Below are positions 7,657 through 16,230 of a DNA stretch of 64,000 nt, in pieces. A model generated the notes under the pieces. It did no database searches, had not been told where the DNA came from, and was given only the letters and a program-made list of their open reading frames with translations. The DNA is taken from contig JAZKYU010000025.1 of the NCBI GenBank assembly GCA_045612305.1, positions 6,319 to 70,318 on the forward strand, in the 5' to 3' direction. The translations under genes were made by a program, and so were the position numbers. Position 1 is the stretch's first letter. Every line of letters starts with the position of its first letter. The stretch is from HGM04593 sp045612305. Its GTDB lineage: Bacteria > Bacteroidota > Bacteroidia > Bacteroidales > Bacteroidaceae.

Positions 7657-9009
7657 TTATTCTATACCGAAAAGCCCCTCTTTGAGTATCTCGCTCACTG
7701 TGGGGTGTGGGAACACTGTGCGGCGCCACTCTTCGGCGGTGAGGCGGTGGGTTATAGCCATGCAGGCCGCGCAGATAAACTCACCCGAGGGGTTGCCTAG
7801 CAGGTGCACGCCCAGTATGTGCCCTTGTGTCGATGTAATTATCTTGCATAAGCCTGTCTGTCCCTCGTTCTCGGCCACAAAGCGCCCAGAAAAGGTCATT
7901 GGCAGCTTGCTCACCTTGTACTCAATGCCTTGCGCTGTGGCTTGCTCCTCGGTAAGCCCCACGCTGGCCACCTCGGGGTTGGTGTATACTATGCCGGGGA
8001 TTGCGTTATACTCCATCTTCTCCTCTGCGCCTGTTATATGGCTCACGGCAACCTCGGCCTCGCGGCTTGCGGTGTGGGCAAGGAGCGAAAAACCTGTTAC
8101 ATCACCCGCTGCGTATACGTTGGGCATTGAGGTCTGCATATGCTCGTTTACTTTTATGCCGCGCTCAGCTTCCACGGCTATATTCTCCAGTCCAAAGCCT
8201 TTAAGCACGGGGCGTCGTCCCACGCTCATGAGTATCTTGCCTCCTTCGGCGGTGAGGGCATTGCCCTCGCTGTCGGTGTAGTGCACGGTGTTGCCTTCTA
8301 TGGCTGTAACCTTGCAGCGCAGGCAGAATTTAACACCTCTCTTGGTGTATATAGCGCGCAACATCTCGGAAATTTCTTTGTCCATCCCTCCAAGTATCTC
8401 GGGTAACATCTCGACAACTGTTACAGGCACGCCCAAGCTGTTGTAGAAGCTTGCAAACTCCATGCCTATAACTCCGCCGCCTATAACCACAAGGCTTGTG
8501 GGGGCTTCGGTGAGGGCGAGAATCTCGCGGTTGGTGAGCACCGCTTCGTTACCCTCGACGCCGGGGATAGGGGGCACAAAAGCCTCGCTTCCCGTGCAGA
8601 TGAGTAGCTTTGCGGCCTCGTAGCTCTGCTCGCCACAGGTTATTCTGATGCTTTTCTCGTCGCCACCCTCTATGAAGGCGTCGCCGCGCACAACCTCCAC
8701 GTTGTGTTGCTCCATCTTCATCTTTATGCCGGCTACAAGCTTGCGCACCACTTTTGTCTTGCGGTCGGTTATTTTTTTGTAGTCAAACGCTACGTTCTCG
8801 GCTGTTACGCCATACTTTTTGCCACCTTGCGCGTGCTCGTACATCTTTGCGCTGTAGAGCAGGGTTTTTGTGGGTATGCACCCCTCGTTAAGGCACACGC
8901 CGCCAAGCTCGCGCTTCTCGAACAATATGGTTTTCAACCCTTTTACTCCTGCGTTTTCTGCCGCCACATACCCGGCAGGGCCACCACCGATGATTGCGAT
9001 GTCGTACAT
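7657..9009 (-). CDS. lpdA: Dihydrolipoyl dehydrogenase (E3)
   Basis: A 450-residue flavoprotein that reoxidises dihydrolipoamide with NAD+. It shows the FAD loop GGGPAG (8-13), the redox disulfide in GGVCLNEGCIPT (Cys39 and Cys44), the NAD-binding loop VVIGGGVIGMEFA, the second FAD motif NVYAAGDVTG and the C-terminal catalytic pair in HPTVSE (His435, Glu440). All catalytic residues are present. No E1, E2, lipoate ligase or glycine-cleavage gene is nearby; the only close partner is a membrane protein gene 13 bases upstream. Confidence 0.92.
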   Translation of the reverse strand: MYDIAIIGGGPAGYVAAENAGVKGLKTILFEKRELGGVCLNEGCIPTKTLLYSAKMYEHAQGGKKYGVTAENVAFDYKKITDRKTKVVRKLVAGIKMKMEQHNVEVVRGDAFIEGGDEKSIRITCGEQSYEAAKLLICTGSEAFVPPIPGVEGNEAVLTNREILALTEAPTSLVVIGGGVIGMEFASFYNSLGVPVTVVEMLPEILGGMDKEISEMLRAIYTKRGVKFCLRCKVTAIEGNTVHYTDSEGNALTAEGGKILMSVGRRPVLKGFGLENIAVEAERGIKVNEHMQTSMPNVYAAGDVTGFSLLAHTASREAEVAVSHITGAEEKMEYNAIPGIVYTNPEVASVGLTEEQATAQGIEYKVSKLPMTFSGRFVAENEGQTGLCKIITSTQGHILGVHLLGNPSGEFICAACMAITHRLTAEEWRRTVFPHPTVSEILKEGLFGIE

Positions 9010-9022
9010 ATTGGATATTGTT

Positions 9023-9718
9023 TTATTCTTGATTGTTTACTTTTGCTGTTGAAGCTTTTTCATCCCATCGAGCCTCCTTCCACGTGATTTTGCCGGCGTG
9101 CAGTGAAAAAATCACATACATATAGACCGTTGCGGCAATAACTCCCATCACTGCACCCATAATTATGGACAGGGCAAGGTATATTATGTCTAGCAGAAGC
9201 AGTGTTATAAAAGCCATACGCCACGCGTTAAGCTCCTTCGATGTGTGCGCGTAACGTATTCTCATCGGTGCAGGCAGAGTGGTGCGGGGCAATGCAAGCA
9301 GCAAAAAGAGGTTTGTTGCAACAAGGGCTACAAAGGCTAGCAGCCACATCCCCACAAGTGGTATTGCGAGCGTGTCGCTAGTGCCCCAATCTGCGGCGTG
9401 CAGCTGCATAAAACAGCGCAAATATATGCTGGCTGCGGGGAAGAGTGCCAGCGTGACAAAGTTCATCAACAGGAAAATCCACAATTTCCCCACCGCTTTT
9501 ATGCGGGCAAAGTGTTCCCACTTCCTTATTTTGAATATTATCTGCACGGCCGAGAAGACAACCCCCAAGGTGAACAGCCCCACGCCGATGTGGAAGACAT
9601 CGAGAGCGTTGATTGCAGGAAGTTCTCCTTTGTATGTGAGTGCGGTGGGTATAGCCGTGGCGCCTGCAAGCATAAGTAGCACGGTGACAGCTGTGGGTGA
9701 TGTGATAATCTTTAGCAT
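9023..9718 (-). CDS. Multi-pass membrane protein of unknown function
   Basis: A 231-residue protein with about six hydrophobic segments (near 8-24, 40-62, 78-100, 119-142, 168-188 and 190-208) and a charged C-terminal tail after KITWKEARWDEK. I do not recognise the family. Codon use matches its neighbours. It is 13 bases upstream of lpdA on the same strand and is probably co-transcribed with it, but nothing in the sequence links the two functionally. On the minus strand a -7-like TATCTTCG lies at 9744-9751. Confidence 0.75.
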   Translation of the reverse strand: MLKIITSPTAVTVLLMLAGATAIPTALTYKGELPAINALDVFHIGVGLFTLGVVFSAVQIIFKIRKWEHFARIKAVGKLWIFLLMNFVTLALFPAASIYLRCFMQLHAADWGTSDTLAIPLVGMWLLAFVALVATNLFLLLALPRTTLPAPMRIRYAHTSKELNAWRMAFITLLLLDIIYLALSIIMGAVMGVIAATVYMYVIFSLHAGKITWKEARWDEKASTAKVNNQE

Positions 9719-9822
9719 AGTTGTTCTTTTTTGTTGTCAACCTATGCGAAGATAATGTATCGCTACCGCAAAAGCAAGCGCTTGGCAGTTAATTGTGGAA
9801 AATTTTACTTGCGTGGTGTCTT

Positions 9823-10311
9823 TTATGCAAGCTCTATTATTTCGAGGTCTTTGAACTTGCGCCCGTCGATGGTGAACTTCACAAGTGTGCGCACCTGATG
9901 CCACCCCTGCTTGCCTGCTGCGCCGGGGTTTATGTGCAGGCAGTCTATGAGCTTGTCGTACTCAACTTTTAGTATGTGTGAGTGCCCCGAGATGAATAGT
10001 TGGGGGCGCTTTTCGTAAATCTCGCGGCGTATGGACGCATCGTAGCGGCCCGGGTAGCCGCCAATGTGCTTCATAAGTACCAGGCACTCTTCTACCTTGA
10101 AGCGTGCAACCTCCTTGAAACGGAGACGCACCTCCTGCCCGTCGATATTCCCGCACACAGCTCTCACGGGGCAGTGTTTTTCCAGCTCCTCTATCACACG
10201 CAGGGAGCCTATGTCGCCCGCGTGCCAAATTTCGTCGCAGTCATTAAAGTGGGTGAGGTACTTGTCGTCCCACCAACTATGCGTGTCGCTCAAGAGCCCT
10301 ATTTTTTTCAT
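9823..10311 (-). CDS. YfcE/MJ0936-type metallophosphoesterase
   Basis: A 162-residue calcineurin-like phosphoesterase of the small single-domain class. The metal-binding motifs are all present: SDTH (8-11), HAGDIGS, CGNIDG, and GHSH followed by a conserved INPGA turn. Members of this class hydrolyse phosphodiesters such as bis-pNPP in vitro; the physiological substrate is usually unknown. It overlaps the upstream cytidylate-kinase-like gene by four bases (ATGA), indicating translational coupling. Confidence 0.88.
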   Translation of the reverse strand: MKKIGLLSDTHSWWDDKYLTHFNDCDEIWHAGDIGSLRVIEELEKHCPVRAVCGNIDGQEVRLRFKEVARFKVEECLVLMKHIGGYPGRYDASIRREIYEKRPQLFISGHSHILKVEYDKLIDCLHINPGAAGKQGWHQVRTLVKFTIDGRKFKDLEIIELA

Positions 10312-10928
10312 GCCCCGAAACGGGTTTTTACAAGGTTGTACAGGAACTCAACCGTGCCCTCAATACCAAGCAAAGAGGAGTTTATGCAGAGGTCGTAGCT
10401 TTGTGCTTCGCCCCAGTGCGTTGTAGCATAATAGTCGTGGTAAGAACGACGCTTTTTGTCGCCTTTTTCAATAATTTCGGCGGCTCTCACCTCGTCTACC
10501 ATCTCTTTTTGTGCTATGCGGCGTGTGCGCTCTTCCTTGTCGGCGGTGATGAAAATGCTCAACACATCGGGGGTGTCGCGCAGTACATACTCGGCACAAC
10601 GGCCTATAATTATGCAAGACTCCTTTTCGGCTATCTTGCGTATGGCCTCGCTCTGTATGAGGAAGAGCTGGTCGCTCTCCATGCAGCTACTGCCAGGCAT
10701 GAAACCCGACAGTGAGCCGTGTATGCTGAAGAACCCCCCAAAAAGGCTATTTGTGCCCTTTTCATCGGCACTTTCGAAAACAGTGGCGTCGAGGCCGCTC
10801 TCTCTTGCTGCAACCTCGAGAAGCTTCTTGTCGTAAACGGGAATATTAAGGCGGGCAGATAGTCTTTCGGCAATTTCTTTGCCGCCGCTTCCAAGCTGTC
10901 GGCCGATGGAGATGACATATTTTTTCAT
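10308..10928 (-). CDS. Cytidylate kinase-like family protein
   Basis: A 206-residue P-loop kinase-like protein that starts MKKYVISIGRQLGSGGKEIAERL, a Walker A variant typical of the AAA_26 / cytidylate-kinase-like family, which is separate from the canonical Cmk. A conserved IIIGRCAEYVL stretch and an Arg-rich lid (KEERTRRIAQKE) follow. Its substrate is not established for the family and canonical CMP kinase activity should not be assumed. It is the upstream partner of the metallophosphoesterase gene (4-base overlap). Confidence 0.82.
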   Translation of the reverse strand: MKKYVISIGRQLGSGGKEIAERLSARLNIPVYDKKLLEVAARESGLDATVFESADEKGTNSLFGGFFSIHGSLSGFMPGSSCMESDQLFLIQSEAIRKIAEKESCIIIGRCAEYVLRDTPDVLSIFITADKEERTRRIAQKEMVDEVRAAEIIEKGDKKRRSYHDYYATTHWGEAQSYDLCINSSLLGIEGTVEFLYNLVKTRFGA

Positions 10929-10975
10929 AAAAAGCTGGTTTTTGCGGTTAGTATAAGTTTTTGCACTGCGGTGGT

Positions 10976-12334
10976 CTATTTGTCGCTCTCTCTAAAGTGA
11001 ATTTTCAGGGTTATTATAGTGAGTGTGGCTGCTATAAAATCGGATATAGGCATGCTGAACCACACGCCGTTTTCCCCGTAGAAAAGGGGCAAAATGAGCA
11101 AAAGCGGTATAAGAAAGAGTATTTGGCGGGTGAGCGAGAGAAAAATAGACTTTTTAACCATACCTATGCTCTGGAAAAAGTTTGTTGTCACCATCTGGAA
11201 ACCTATTAAAGGCATCATAATAGACATTATTCTCATAGCTTTTGAGGCTCCGGCGATGAGTGTGGTGTCGGTGGTGAAGGCGCGGGCTATGAGCTCGGGT
11301 ATAAACTCATTGAGCAAGAAGCCTATAATCGTAACTATACTTGCGCATATGCAGGTTAGCTTGAACACCTTGCTCACGCGTTGCTGTTGTTTTGCACCAA
11401 AGTTGTAACCCACGATGGGCTGCATACCTTGTGTTAGTCCCAGCACAATCATCACAAAGATGAAAGCGACGCGGTTGGCTATACCATAGGAGGCGATGGC
11501 TATGTCGCCGTCGGCTCCGTAGCTACGCAGTCCTTTATTCACAATTATAACCACAAGGCAAGCTGCGGCGTTTATGAAGAAGGGTGACATACCTATACTG
11601 AGTATCGATTTTACAATATCTGCCCTCGGTTTGTAAATTCCGCGTTGTAGATGTAGCAGTTCGTCGGGGTTGCTCAAAAGGCGCATTTGCCACACAAGTG
11701 TTGTGCACTGCGCGATGATGGTTGCAAGCGCGGCGCCTGTTATGCCCCACCCGAAAACGTAGATGAAGATGGGGGTGAGTATTATGTTGTTTATGACGGT
11801 TATTATGGTTGCTGTCATTGCTTGACGCGGGTGCCCCGCTGCTCTTAAAGCAGCGTTTATACCAAAATACAGGTGTGTTACTATGTTACCCAAGAGGATA
11901 ACCACCATATAGTCTCGTGCATAGGGTAGGGTGGCATCGCTTGCTCCGAAGAAGAACAGAATATCGTCGAGAAAGAGCAACGATGCTATGGCAAAAAGTG
12001 AGCCCACAATTATATTGAGCGTTACGATGTTGCCCAAAATGAGCTTTGCCGATGTGTAGTCGCGCTGCCCAAGCTTCACCGACAGTTGTGTGGCTCCACC
12101 AAGGCCCACCATCGCTCCAAACGCTGCCGAAAGGTTCATAAACGGGAAGGTTGTTGCAAGTCCCGATATTGCCAGCGCGCCCACACCTTGCCCTATGAAG
12201 ACGCTATCTATCATATTGTAGAGCGAGGCTGCCGTTTGGGCAATAATAGCCGGTATGGCATACTGCGCAAGTAGTTTGCTTATCTTTTCTGTTCCAAGTT
12301 CTGTGGGAACTTTTTTCTTTGTCGAGCCGTCCAT
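10976..12334 (-). CDS. MATE family efflux transporter
   Basis: A 452-residue inner-membrane protein with about 12 hydrophobic segments in two similar halves. The family pattern is seen at the N-terminus (LAQYAIPAIIAQTAASLYNM, then DSVFIGQGVG) and in the second half (GLTQGMQPIVGYNFGA). Such proteins export cationic drugs or metabolites using Na+ or H+ gradients; the substrate here is unknown. It is divergent from mnmA; the two share the 12335-12539 intergenic region. Confidence 0.92.
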   Translation of the reverse strand: MDGSTKKKVPTELGTEKISKLLAQYAIPAIIAQTAASLYNMIDSVFIGQGVGALAISGLATTFPFMNLSAAFGAMVGLGGATQLSVKLGQRDYTSAKLILGNIVTLNIIVGSLFAIASLLFLDDILFFFGASDATLPYARDYMVVILLGNIVTHLYFGINAALRAAGHPRQAMTATIITVINNIILTPIFIYVFGWGITGAALATIIAQCTTLVWQMRLLSNPDELLHLQRGIYKPRADIVKSILSIGMSPFFINAAACLVVIIVNKGLRSYGADGDIAIASYGIANRVAFIFVMIVLGLTQGMQPIVGYNFGAKQQQRVSKVFKLTCICASIVTIIGFLLNEFIPELIARAFTTDTTLIAGASKAMRIMSIMMPLIGFQMVTTNFFQSIGMVKKSIFLSLTRQILFLIPLLLILPLFYGENGVWFSMPISDFIAATLTIITLKIHFRESDK

Positions 12335-12361
12335 CGTTTGTTCGGGTTTTGTAACAAATTA

Positions 12362-12391
12362 TTGAATATCTGCATAAAAGTTGTACCTTTG
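12362..12391 (+). promoter_or_regulatory. Putative mnmA promoter (distal)
   Basis: TTG (12362-12364), a 19-base spacer and TACCTTTG (12384-12391) fit the Bacteroidetes -33/-7 pattern. A second -7 element lies downstream within the repeat copy. Confidence 0.5.
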
Positions 12392-12413
12392 AGCTGGTGC
12401 TCGAAGATTTATT

Positions 12414-12484
12414 GCACTTGCGGCGAAAAATATTAAAGCAAGCTTGATATTTCTCGTTCGTTTGTACATATCTTTGTCTTAAAG
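12414..12484 (+). repeat. Dispersed promoter-bearing repeat, single copy before mnmA
   Basis: This ~70-base segment matches the units found in tandem before recF: the order is TTGCGGCG-like, AAATATTAAAGCAAGCTT (shared run), a CTCGTTCGTTTGT block, then a -7 box (TATCTTTG at 12469-12476). It is more diverged than the recF units in its last third. Confidence 0.7.
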
Positions 12485-12557
12485 ATACTTTATAGCGCAA
12501 AGTTATAAAATATCGGTGAATAATTAAAATGTTGATAAAATGCTTTTGAGTGGATTG

Positions 12558-13655
12558 ATGCAAAAAGATGAAACCTCGGCGGCCGGCAAGAGTGTGTTGG
12601 TGGGTATGAGCGGTGGTATAGACAGCACTGCGGTGTGCAGTATGCTGCTTGCGCAGGGCTACAAAGTTGTGGGGCTAACCCTTGTGACTTGTGACGCCTC
12701 GCTGAAAGCGGCTTCGGACGCGGCCGAGCTTGCAGAGCGTCTGTGCATCCCTCACTATGTTGCCGATGTGCGCGAGGAGTTTCGCGAGAAGGTTATGCAG
12801 CCTTTTATAGATGCTTATATGCGAGGCTACACTCCCAACCCCTGCGTTAATTGCAACCCCACAATAAAGTTTCGCGTGCTCGAAGAGTGGGCCGACAAGC
12901 TAGGTTGCGAGCACATAGCAACCGGCCACTATGTTAAGCTGAAAACCATCGATGAAAAGGTGTATATTTGTGCAGGTGACGACGACGGTAAAGACCAGAG
13001 TTACTTTCTGTGGAGACTCACTCAACAACAACTGCGCAGGGTTATATTCCCCCTTGGTGACTGGGAAAAACGCGATGTTCTTGCCTATCTTAACGAACAT
13101 AAACTAGAAAAAGCGGCCGACGATGGCGAAAGTATGGAAATATGCTTCATCCCTGGGGATTACAGGGAGTTCTTGCGTTCAAATGTTCCTGATATTGATG
13201 CCCGCTTGGGCGGCGGCTCGTTTGTCGACAGCGAGGGGCGTGTGCTGGGCAAGCACGGCGGTTATCCATTTTACACGATAGGGCAGCGCAAGGGGCTCGG
13301 CATAGCACTTGGCTACCCCGCTTATGTGCTGAAGATAAATGCGGCAAAAAACACAGTGATGCTAGGTACGGAAGATATGCTGCAAACTACCTATATGCTT
13401 GTTGAAACACCCTCGTGGGTGGGTGATGTGCCGCCCGAAAATCTGCAGGTGAGGGTGCGCTATCGCAGCCGTCCTGTCCCCTGCTCGCAACCCGTAAAGG
13501 TGGCCGAGGGGCTCTATCTTGTGCGTTTCGACGAGGTTGTTTCGGCTGTGACACCTGGGCAGTCGGCTGTTTTTTATTGTGATAACATTGTTGTGGGCGG
13601 TGCTTTTATAGCGTCGCAACGCGGTATAAATCAGTGGATTTATGAACGAGAATAA
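12558..13655 (+). CDS. mnmA: tRNA-specific 2-thiouridylase MnmA
   Basis: It thiolates U34 of tRNA(Lys, Glu, Gln). The ATP pyrophosphatase loop GMSGGIDST is near residue 17, with the family stretches PNPCVNCNPTIKF (first catalytic cysteine), GHYVK and MEICFIPGDYREFL (second catalytic cysteine). The ATG at 12558 (365 residues) is preferred to one six codons upstream at 12540, which gives an unneeded hydrophobic lead; this choice is not certain. It overlaps xseA by 14 bases. Confidence 0.93.
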   Translation: MQKDETSAAGKSVLVGMSGGIDSTAVCSMLLAQGYKVVGLTLVTCDASLKAASDAAELAERLCIPHYVADVREEFREKVMQPFIDAYMRGYTPNPCVNCNPTIKFRVLEEWADKLGCEHIATGHYVKLKTIDEKVYICAGDDDGKDQSYFLWRLTQQQLRRVIFPLGDWEKRDVLAYLNEHKLEKAADDGESMEICFIPGDYREFLRSNVPDIDARLGGGSFVDSEGRVLGKHGGYPFYTIGQRKGLGIALGYPAYVLKINAAKNTVMLGTEDMLQTTYMLVETPSWVGDVPPENLQVRVRYRSRPVPCSQPVKVAEGLYLVRFDEVVSAVTPGQSAVFYCDNIVVGGAFIASQRGINQWIYERE

Positions 13656-14826
13656 CCCTTTATCTCTTTACTCCCTCAACAGCCTTGTACGCGAGAGTAT
13701 AGCGCAGGGTATGCCTGCACCTTATTGGGTTGCGGCCGAGCTGAGCGAGGTGCGCGAGACACAGGCCGGTCACTGCTACATAGAGCTTGTGGAGCGCGAC
13801 GAGGTTACGCAAGAGATGATGGCGAAGGCCCGAGGTACAATATGGGCGCGCATATATTCCTTGCTTAAACCCTACTTTCTGGAGCAGACGGGCGAACGCT
13901 TTTCTGCGGGGTTGAAGGTGCTTTTGAGGGTTAATGTCGTTTTTCACGAACTTTATGGCTTTTCGCTCGATGTGTGCGATATAGAGCCGGCTTATACCCT
14001 GGGCGATATTGCGCGTCGCAAACAGATGATTTTAAAACGCTTGGAGAGCGAAGGTGTGCTAAACTTGAACAAGGAGCTTCCTTTCCCTGCGTTGCCGCAG
14101 AGGGTTGCTGTTATCTCCTCGTCTTATGCGGCGGGCTATGGAGATTTTTGCGACCAACTGCTGAACAACCCTTACGGCTATGTCTTTTACCCTCACCTTT
14201 TTGCTGCGCCTATGCAGGGTAACAAGGTTGAGGAGGGCGTGATAGCTGCGCTCAACAAAATTGCAGAAAATTTAGACTGTTGGGATGTAGTGGTTATTAT
14301 CCGTGGCGGTGGTGCTACAAGCGACCTCTCTTGTTTCGATACATATGACCTTGCCAACAATTGTGCGCAGTTTCCCTTGCCTATAATAACGGGTATAGGG
14401 CATCAACGCGACGATACTCTTGTGGATGCAGTGGCTCACACTCGTGTGAAGACACCCACAGCTGCGGCCGAGCTTCTTGTGCACGCTGTAGCGGCGCAAA
14501 GTAGTGCCGTGGAGGCTTTGTGCGACAAACTCGTAGCTTTGTCGCGCGATGTTCTCGAAGAACAACGCCGCCGCCTGGTTGCGGCGGTGCAGCGTCTGCC
14601 GGTGTGCACGGCGCTTTATATGCAGGAGCAGCGTCATAGGCTCGATTTGTGGAGCCAAGCAGCGGCGGCAGCATCGCCCGAGCGTGTGCTTGCTCTGGGT
14701 TATGGTATAGTGCGTGTGGGGGGCAAGCTTGTGCGCTCCCTCGACGATGTGAAGGAGGGCGAGCTTGTGGTTACAACCCTTGCCGACGGCAGCTTCACAA
14801 GTGTTGTGAAAGATAAAAAAGAGTAA
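13642..14826 (+). CDS. xseA: Exodeoxyribonuclease VII large subunit
   Basis: A 394-residue nuclease subunit that degrades single-stranded DNA into acid-soluble oligonucleotides together with XseB. An N-terminal OB-fold (about 6-105, ALPY-like start YSLNSLVRESI) is followed by the catalytic region, where AVISSSYAAGYGDF and IIRGGGATSDLSCFD are diagnostic, then a coiled-coil stretch and the short C-terminal segment (ALGYGIVRVGGK). It starts inside the end of mnmA (14-base overlap) and is three bases before xseB. Confidence 0.95.
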   Translation: MNENNPLSLYSLNSLVRESIAQGMPAPYWVAAELSEVRETQAGHCYIELVERDEVTQEMMAKARGTIWARIYSLLKPYFLEQTGERFSAGLKVLLRVNVVFHELYGFSLDVCDIEPAYTLGDIARRKQMILKRLESEGVLNLNKELPFPALPQRVAVISSSYAAGYGDFCDQLLNNPYGYVFYPHLFAAPMQGNKVEEGVIAALNKIAENLDCWDVVVIIRGGGATSDLSCFDTYDLANNCAQFPLPIITGIGHQRDDTLVDAVAHTRVKTPTAAAELLVHAVAAQSSAVEALCDKLVALSRDVLEEQRRRLVAAVQRLPVCTALYMQEQRHRLDLWSQAAAAASPERVLALGYGIVRVGGKLVRSLDDVKEGELVVTTLADGSFTSVVKDKKE

Positions 14827-14829
14827 TAT

Positions 14830-15051
14830 ATGAGTAAAAAAGTTACGATGAATTATGCTCTCGCGGTAGAGCGCCTCGAGGAAATTATGACCGAAATTCA
14901 GGGTGGTGCAGTCGATGTCGACAAGCTCTCTGTTGTGCTTAAAGAGGCCGACGAACTGATAAAGTTTTGCAGGACAAAACTCTACGAAGTAGACGAGGAG
15001 GTGCAGGCTGTGCTCAAGGGTATAAGCGACGATGCTTCGCGTGTGGGGTAA
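14830..15051 (+). CDS. xseB: Exodeoxyribonuclease VII small subunit
   Basis: A 73-residue helical protein of normal XseB length. The core reads ALAVERLEEIMTEIQGG and LIKFCRTKL, matching the family. It binds the coiled-coil arm of XseA. Three bases separate it from xseA, so both subunits come from one transcript. Confidence 0.92.
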   Translation: MSKKVTMNYALAVERLEEIMTEIQGGAVDVDKLSVVLKEADELIKFCRTKLYEVDEEVQAVLKGISDDASRVG

Positions 15052-15069
15052 AAAAACGTTGCAGATAAA

Positions 15070-15098
15070 TTGATTTTGAGTAAATATGATTATCTTTG
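15070..15098 (+). promoter_or_regulatory. Putative ilvE promoter overlapping an inverted repeat
   Basis: TTG (15070-15072), an 18-base spacer and TATCTTTG (15091-15098) form a plausible promoter. The -7 box is inside a perfect 10-bp inverted repeat, CTTTGCGGTA (15094-15103) with TACCGCAAAG (15132-15141). Confidence 0.55.
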
Positions 15099-15194
15099 CG
15101 GTAATTTAGTTGCGATGTGTTGCAGCTAGGCTACCGCAAAGATTGTTTTGCGTGGCTTTTTTGTTGCAGAATGTAAAAAACAAAAAGATATAAT

Positions 15195-16217
15195 ATGAAA
15201 AATTTAGATTGGGCAAACATTGGTTTCGGTTACAGAAAAACCGACTACAATGTTCGTTGTTACTACCGCGACGGTGCGTGGGGAGAAATTGAGGTAAGTT
15301 CTACGGAGCATATAAATATGCATATGGCTGCAACTTGCTTGCACTATGGCCAGGAGGCGTTCGAGGGTTTGAAGGCTTTCCGTGGCAAGGATGGCAAGGT
15401 GAGAGTTTTCCGTCTCGAGGCCAACGCAGAGCGTTTGCAGAACACTTGCGATGGTATTCTTATGCCTCACGTGAGTGTGGATCTCTTCCGCAAGATGGTT
15501 GCAAAAGTTGTGGAGCTTAACAAAGATTATATACCCCCTTACGAGAGCGGTGCATCGCTCTACATACGCCCCTTGCTCATAGGTACAAGCGCACAGGTAG
15601 GTGTGCACCCTGCATCGGAGTATCTGTTCATAATTTTTGTTACTCCTGTAGGCCCTTACTTCAAAGGTGGCTTCTCGACAAACCCCTACGTCATTATCCG
15701 TGAGTACGACCGTTCGGCACCTCTTGGCACAGGTAAGTACAAGGTTGGTGGTAACTACGCAGCAAGCCTTCGTGCCAACAAACTTGCTCACGACATGGGC
15801 TACTCTTGCGAGTTTTACCTCGATGCGAAAGAGAAAAAGTATATCGACGAGTGTGGCGCGGCCAACTTCATAGGTATAAAAGACAACACATACGTTACAC
15901 CGCTTTCAACATCAATCCTGCCCTCTATAACAAACCGCAGCCTTCAGCAGCTTGCAAAAGATATGGGCATGAAGGTGGAGATACGCCCCATCCCCGAGGA
16001 TGAGCTACCTACATTTGAGGAGGCTGGTGCTTGCGGTACAGCGGCGGTTATATCGCCCATCGAGCGCATCGACGACCTTGAGACCGGTAAATCTTATGTT
16101 TTTGCAAAAGACGGCAAGCCCGGCCCTGTTTGCACAAAACTATACAACAAATTGCGTGCTATACAGTATGGCGACGAGCCCGATACTTATGGCTGGGTAA
16201 CCGTGCTCGATATTTAA
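15195..16217 (+). CDS. ilvE: Branched-chain amino acid aminotransferase
   Basis: A 340-residue class IV PLP aminotransferase of the longer BCAT type, catalysing the last step of leucine, isoleucine and valine synthesis. The PLP lysine lies in GTGKYKVGGNYAASL (about 179), with LHYGQEAFEGLKAFRG near the N-terminus and EAGACGTAAVISPIERI at the cofactor phosphate loop. A 143-base leader separates it from xseB and carries its own promoter. A DUF975 gene follows after 13 bases. Confidence 0.95.
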   Translation: MKNLDWANIGFGYRKTDYNVRCYYRDGAWGEIEVSSTEHINMHMAATCLHYGQEAFEGLKAFRGKDGKVRVFRLEANAERLQNTCDGILMPHVSVDLFRKMVAKVVELNKDYIPPYESGASLYIRPLLIGTSAQVGVHPASEYLFIIFVTPVGPYFKGGFSTNPYVIIREYDRSAPLGTGKYKVGGNYAASLRANKLAHDMGYSCEFYLDAKEKKYIDECGAANFIGIKDNTYVTPLSTSILPSITNRSLQQLAKDMGMKVEIRPIPEDELPTFEEAGACGTAAVISPIERIDDLETGKSYVFAKDGKPGPVCTKLYNKLRAIQYGDEPDTYGWVTVLDI

Positions 16218-16230
16218 AAAAGGTTGTGCG

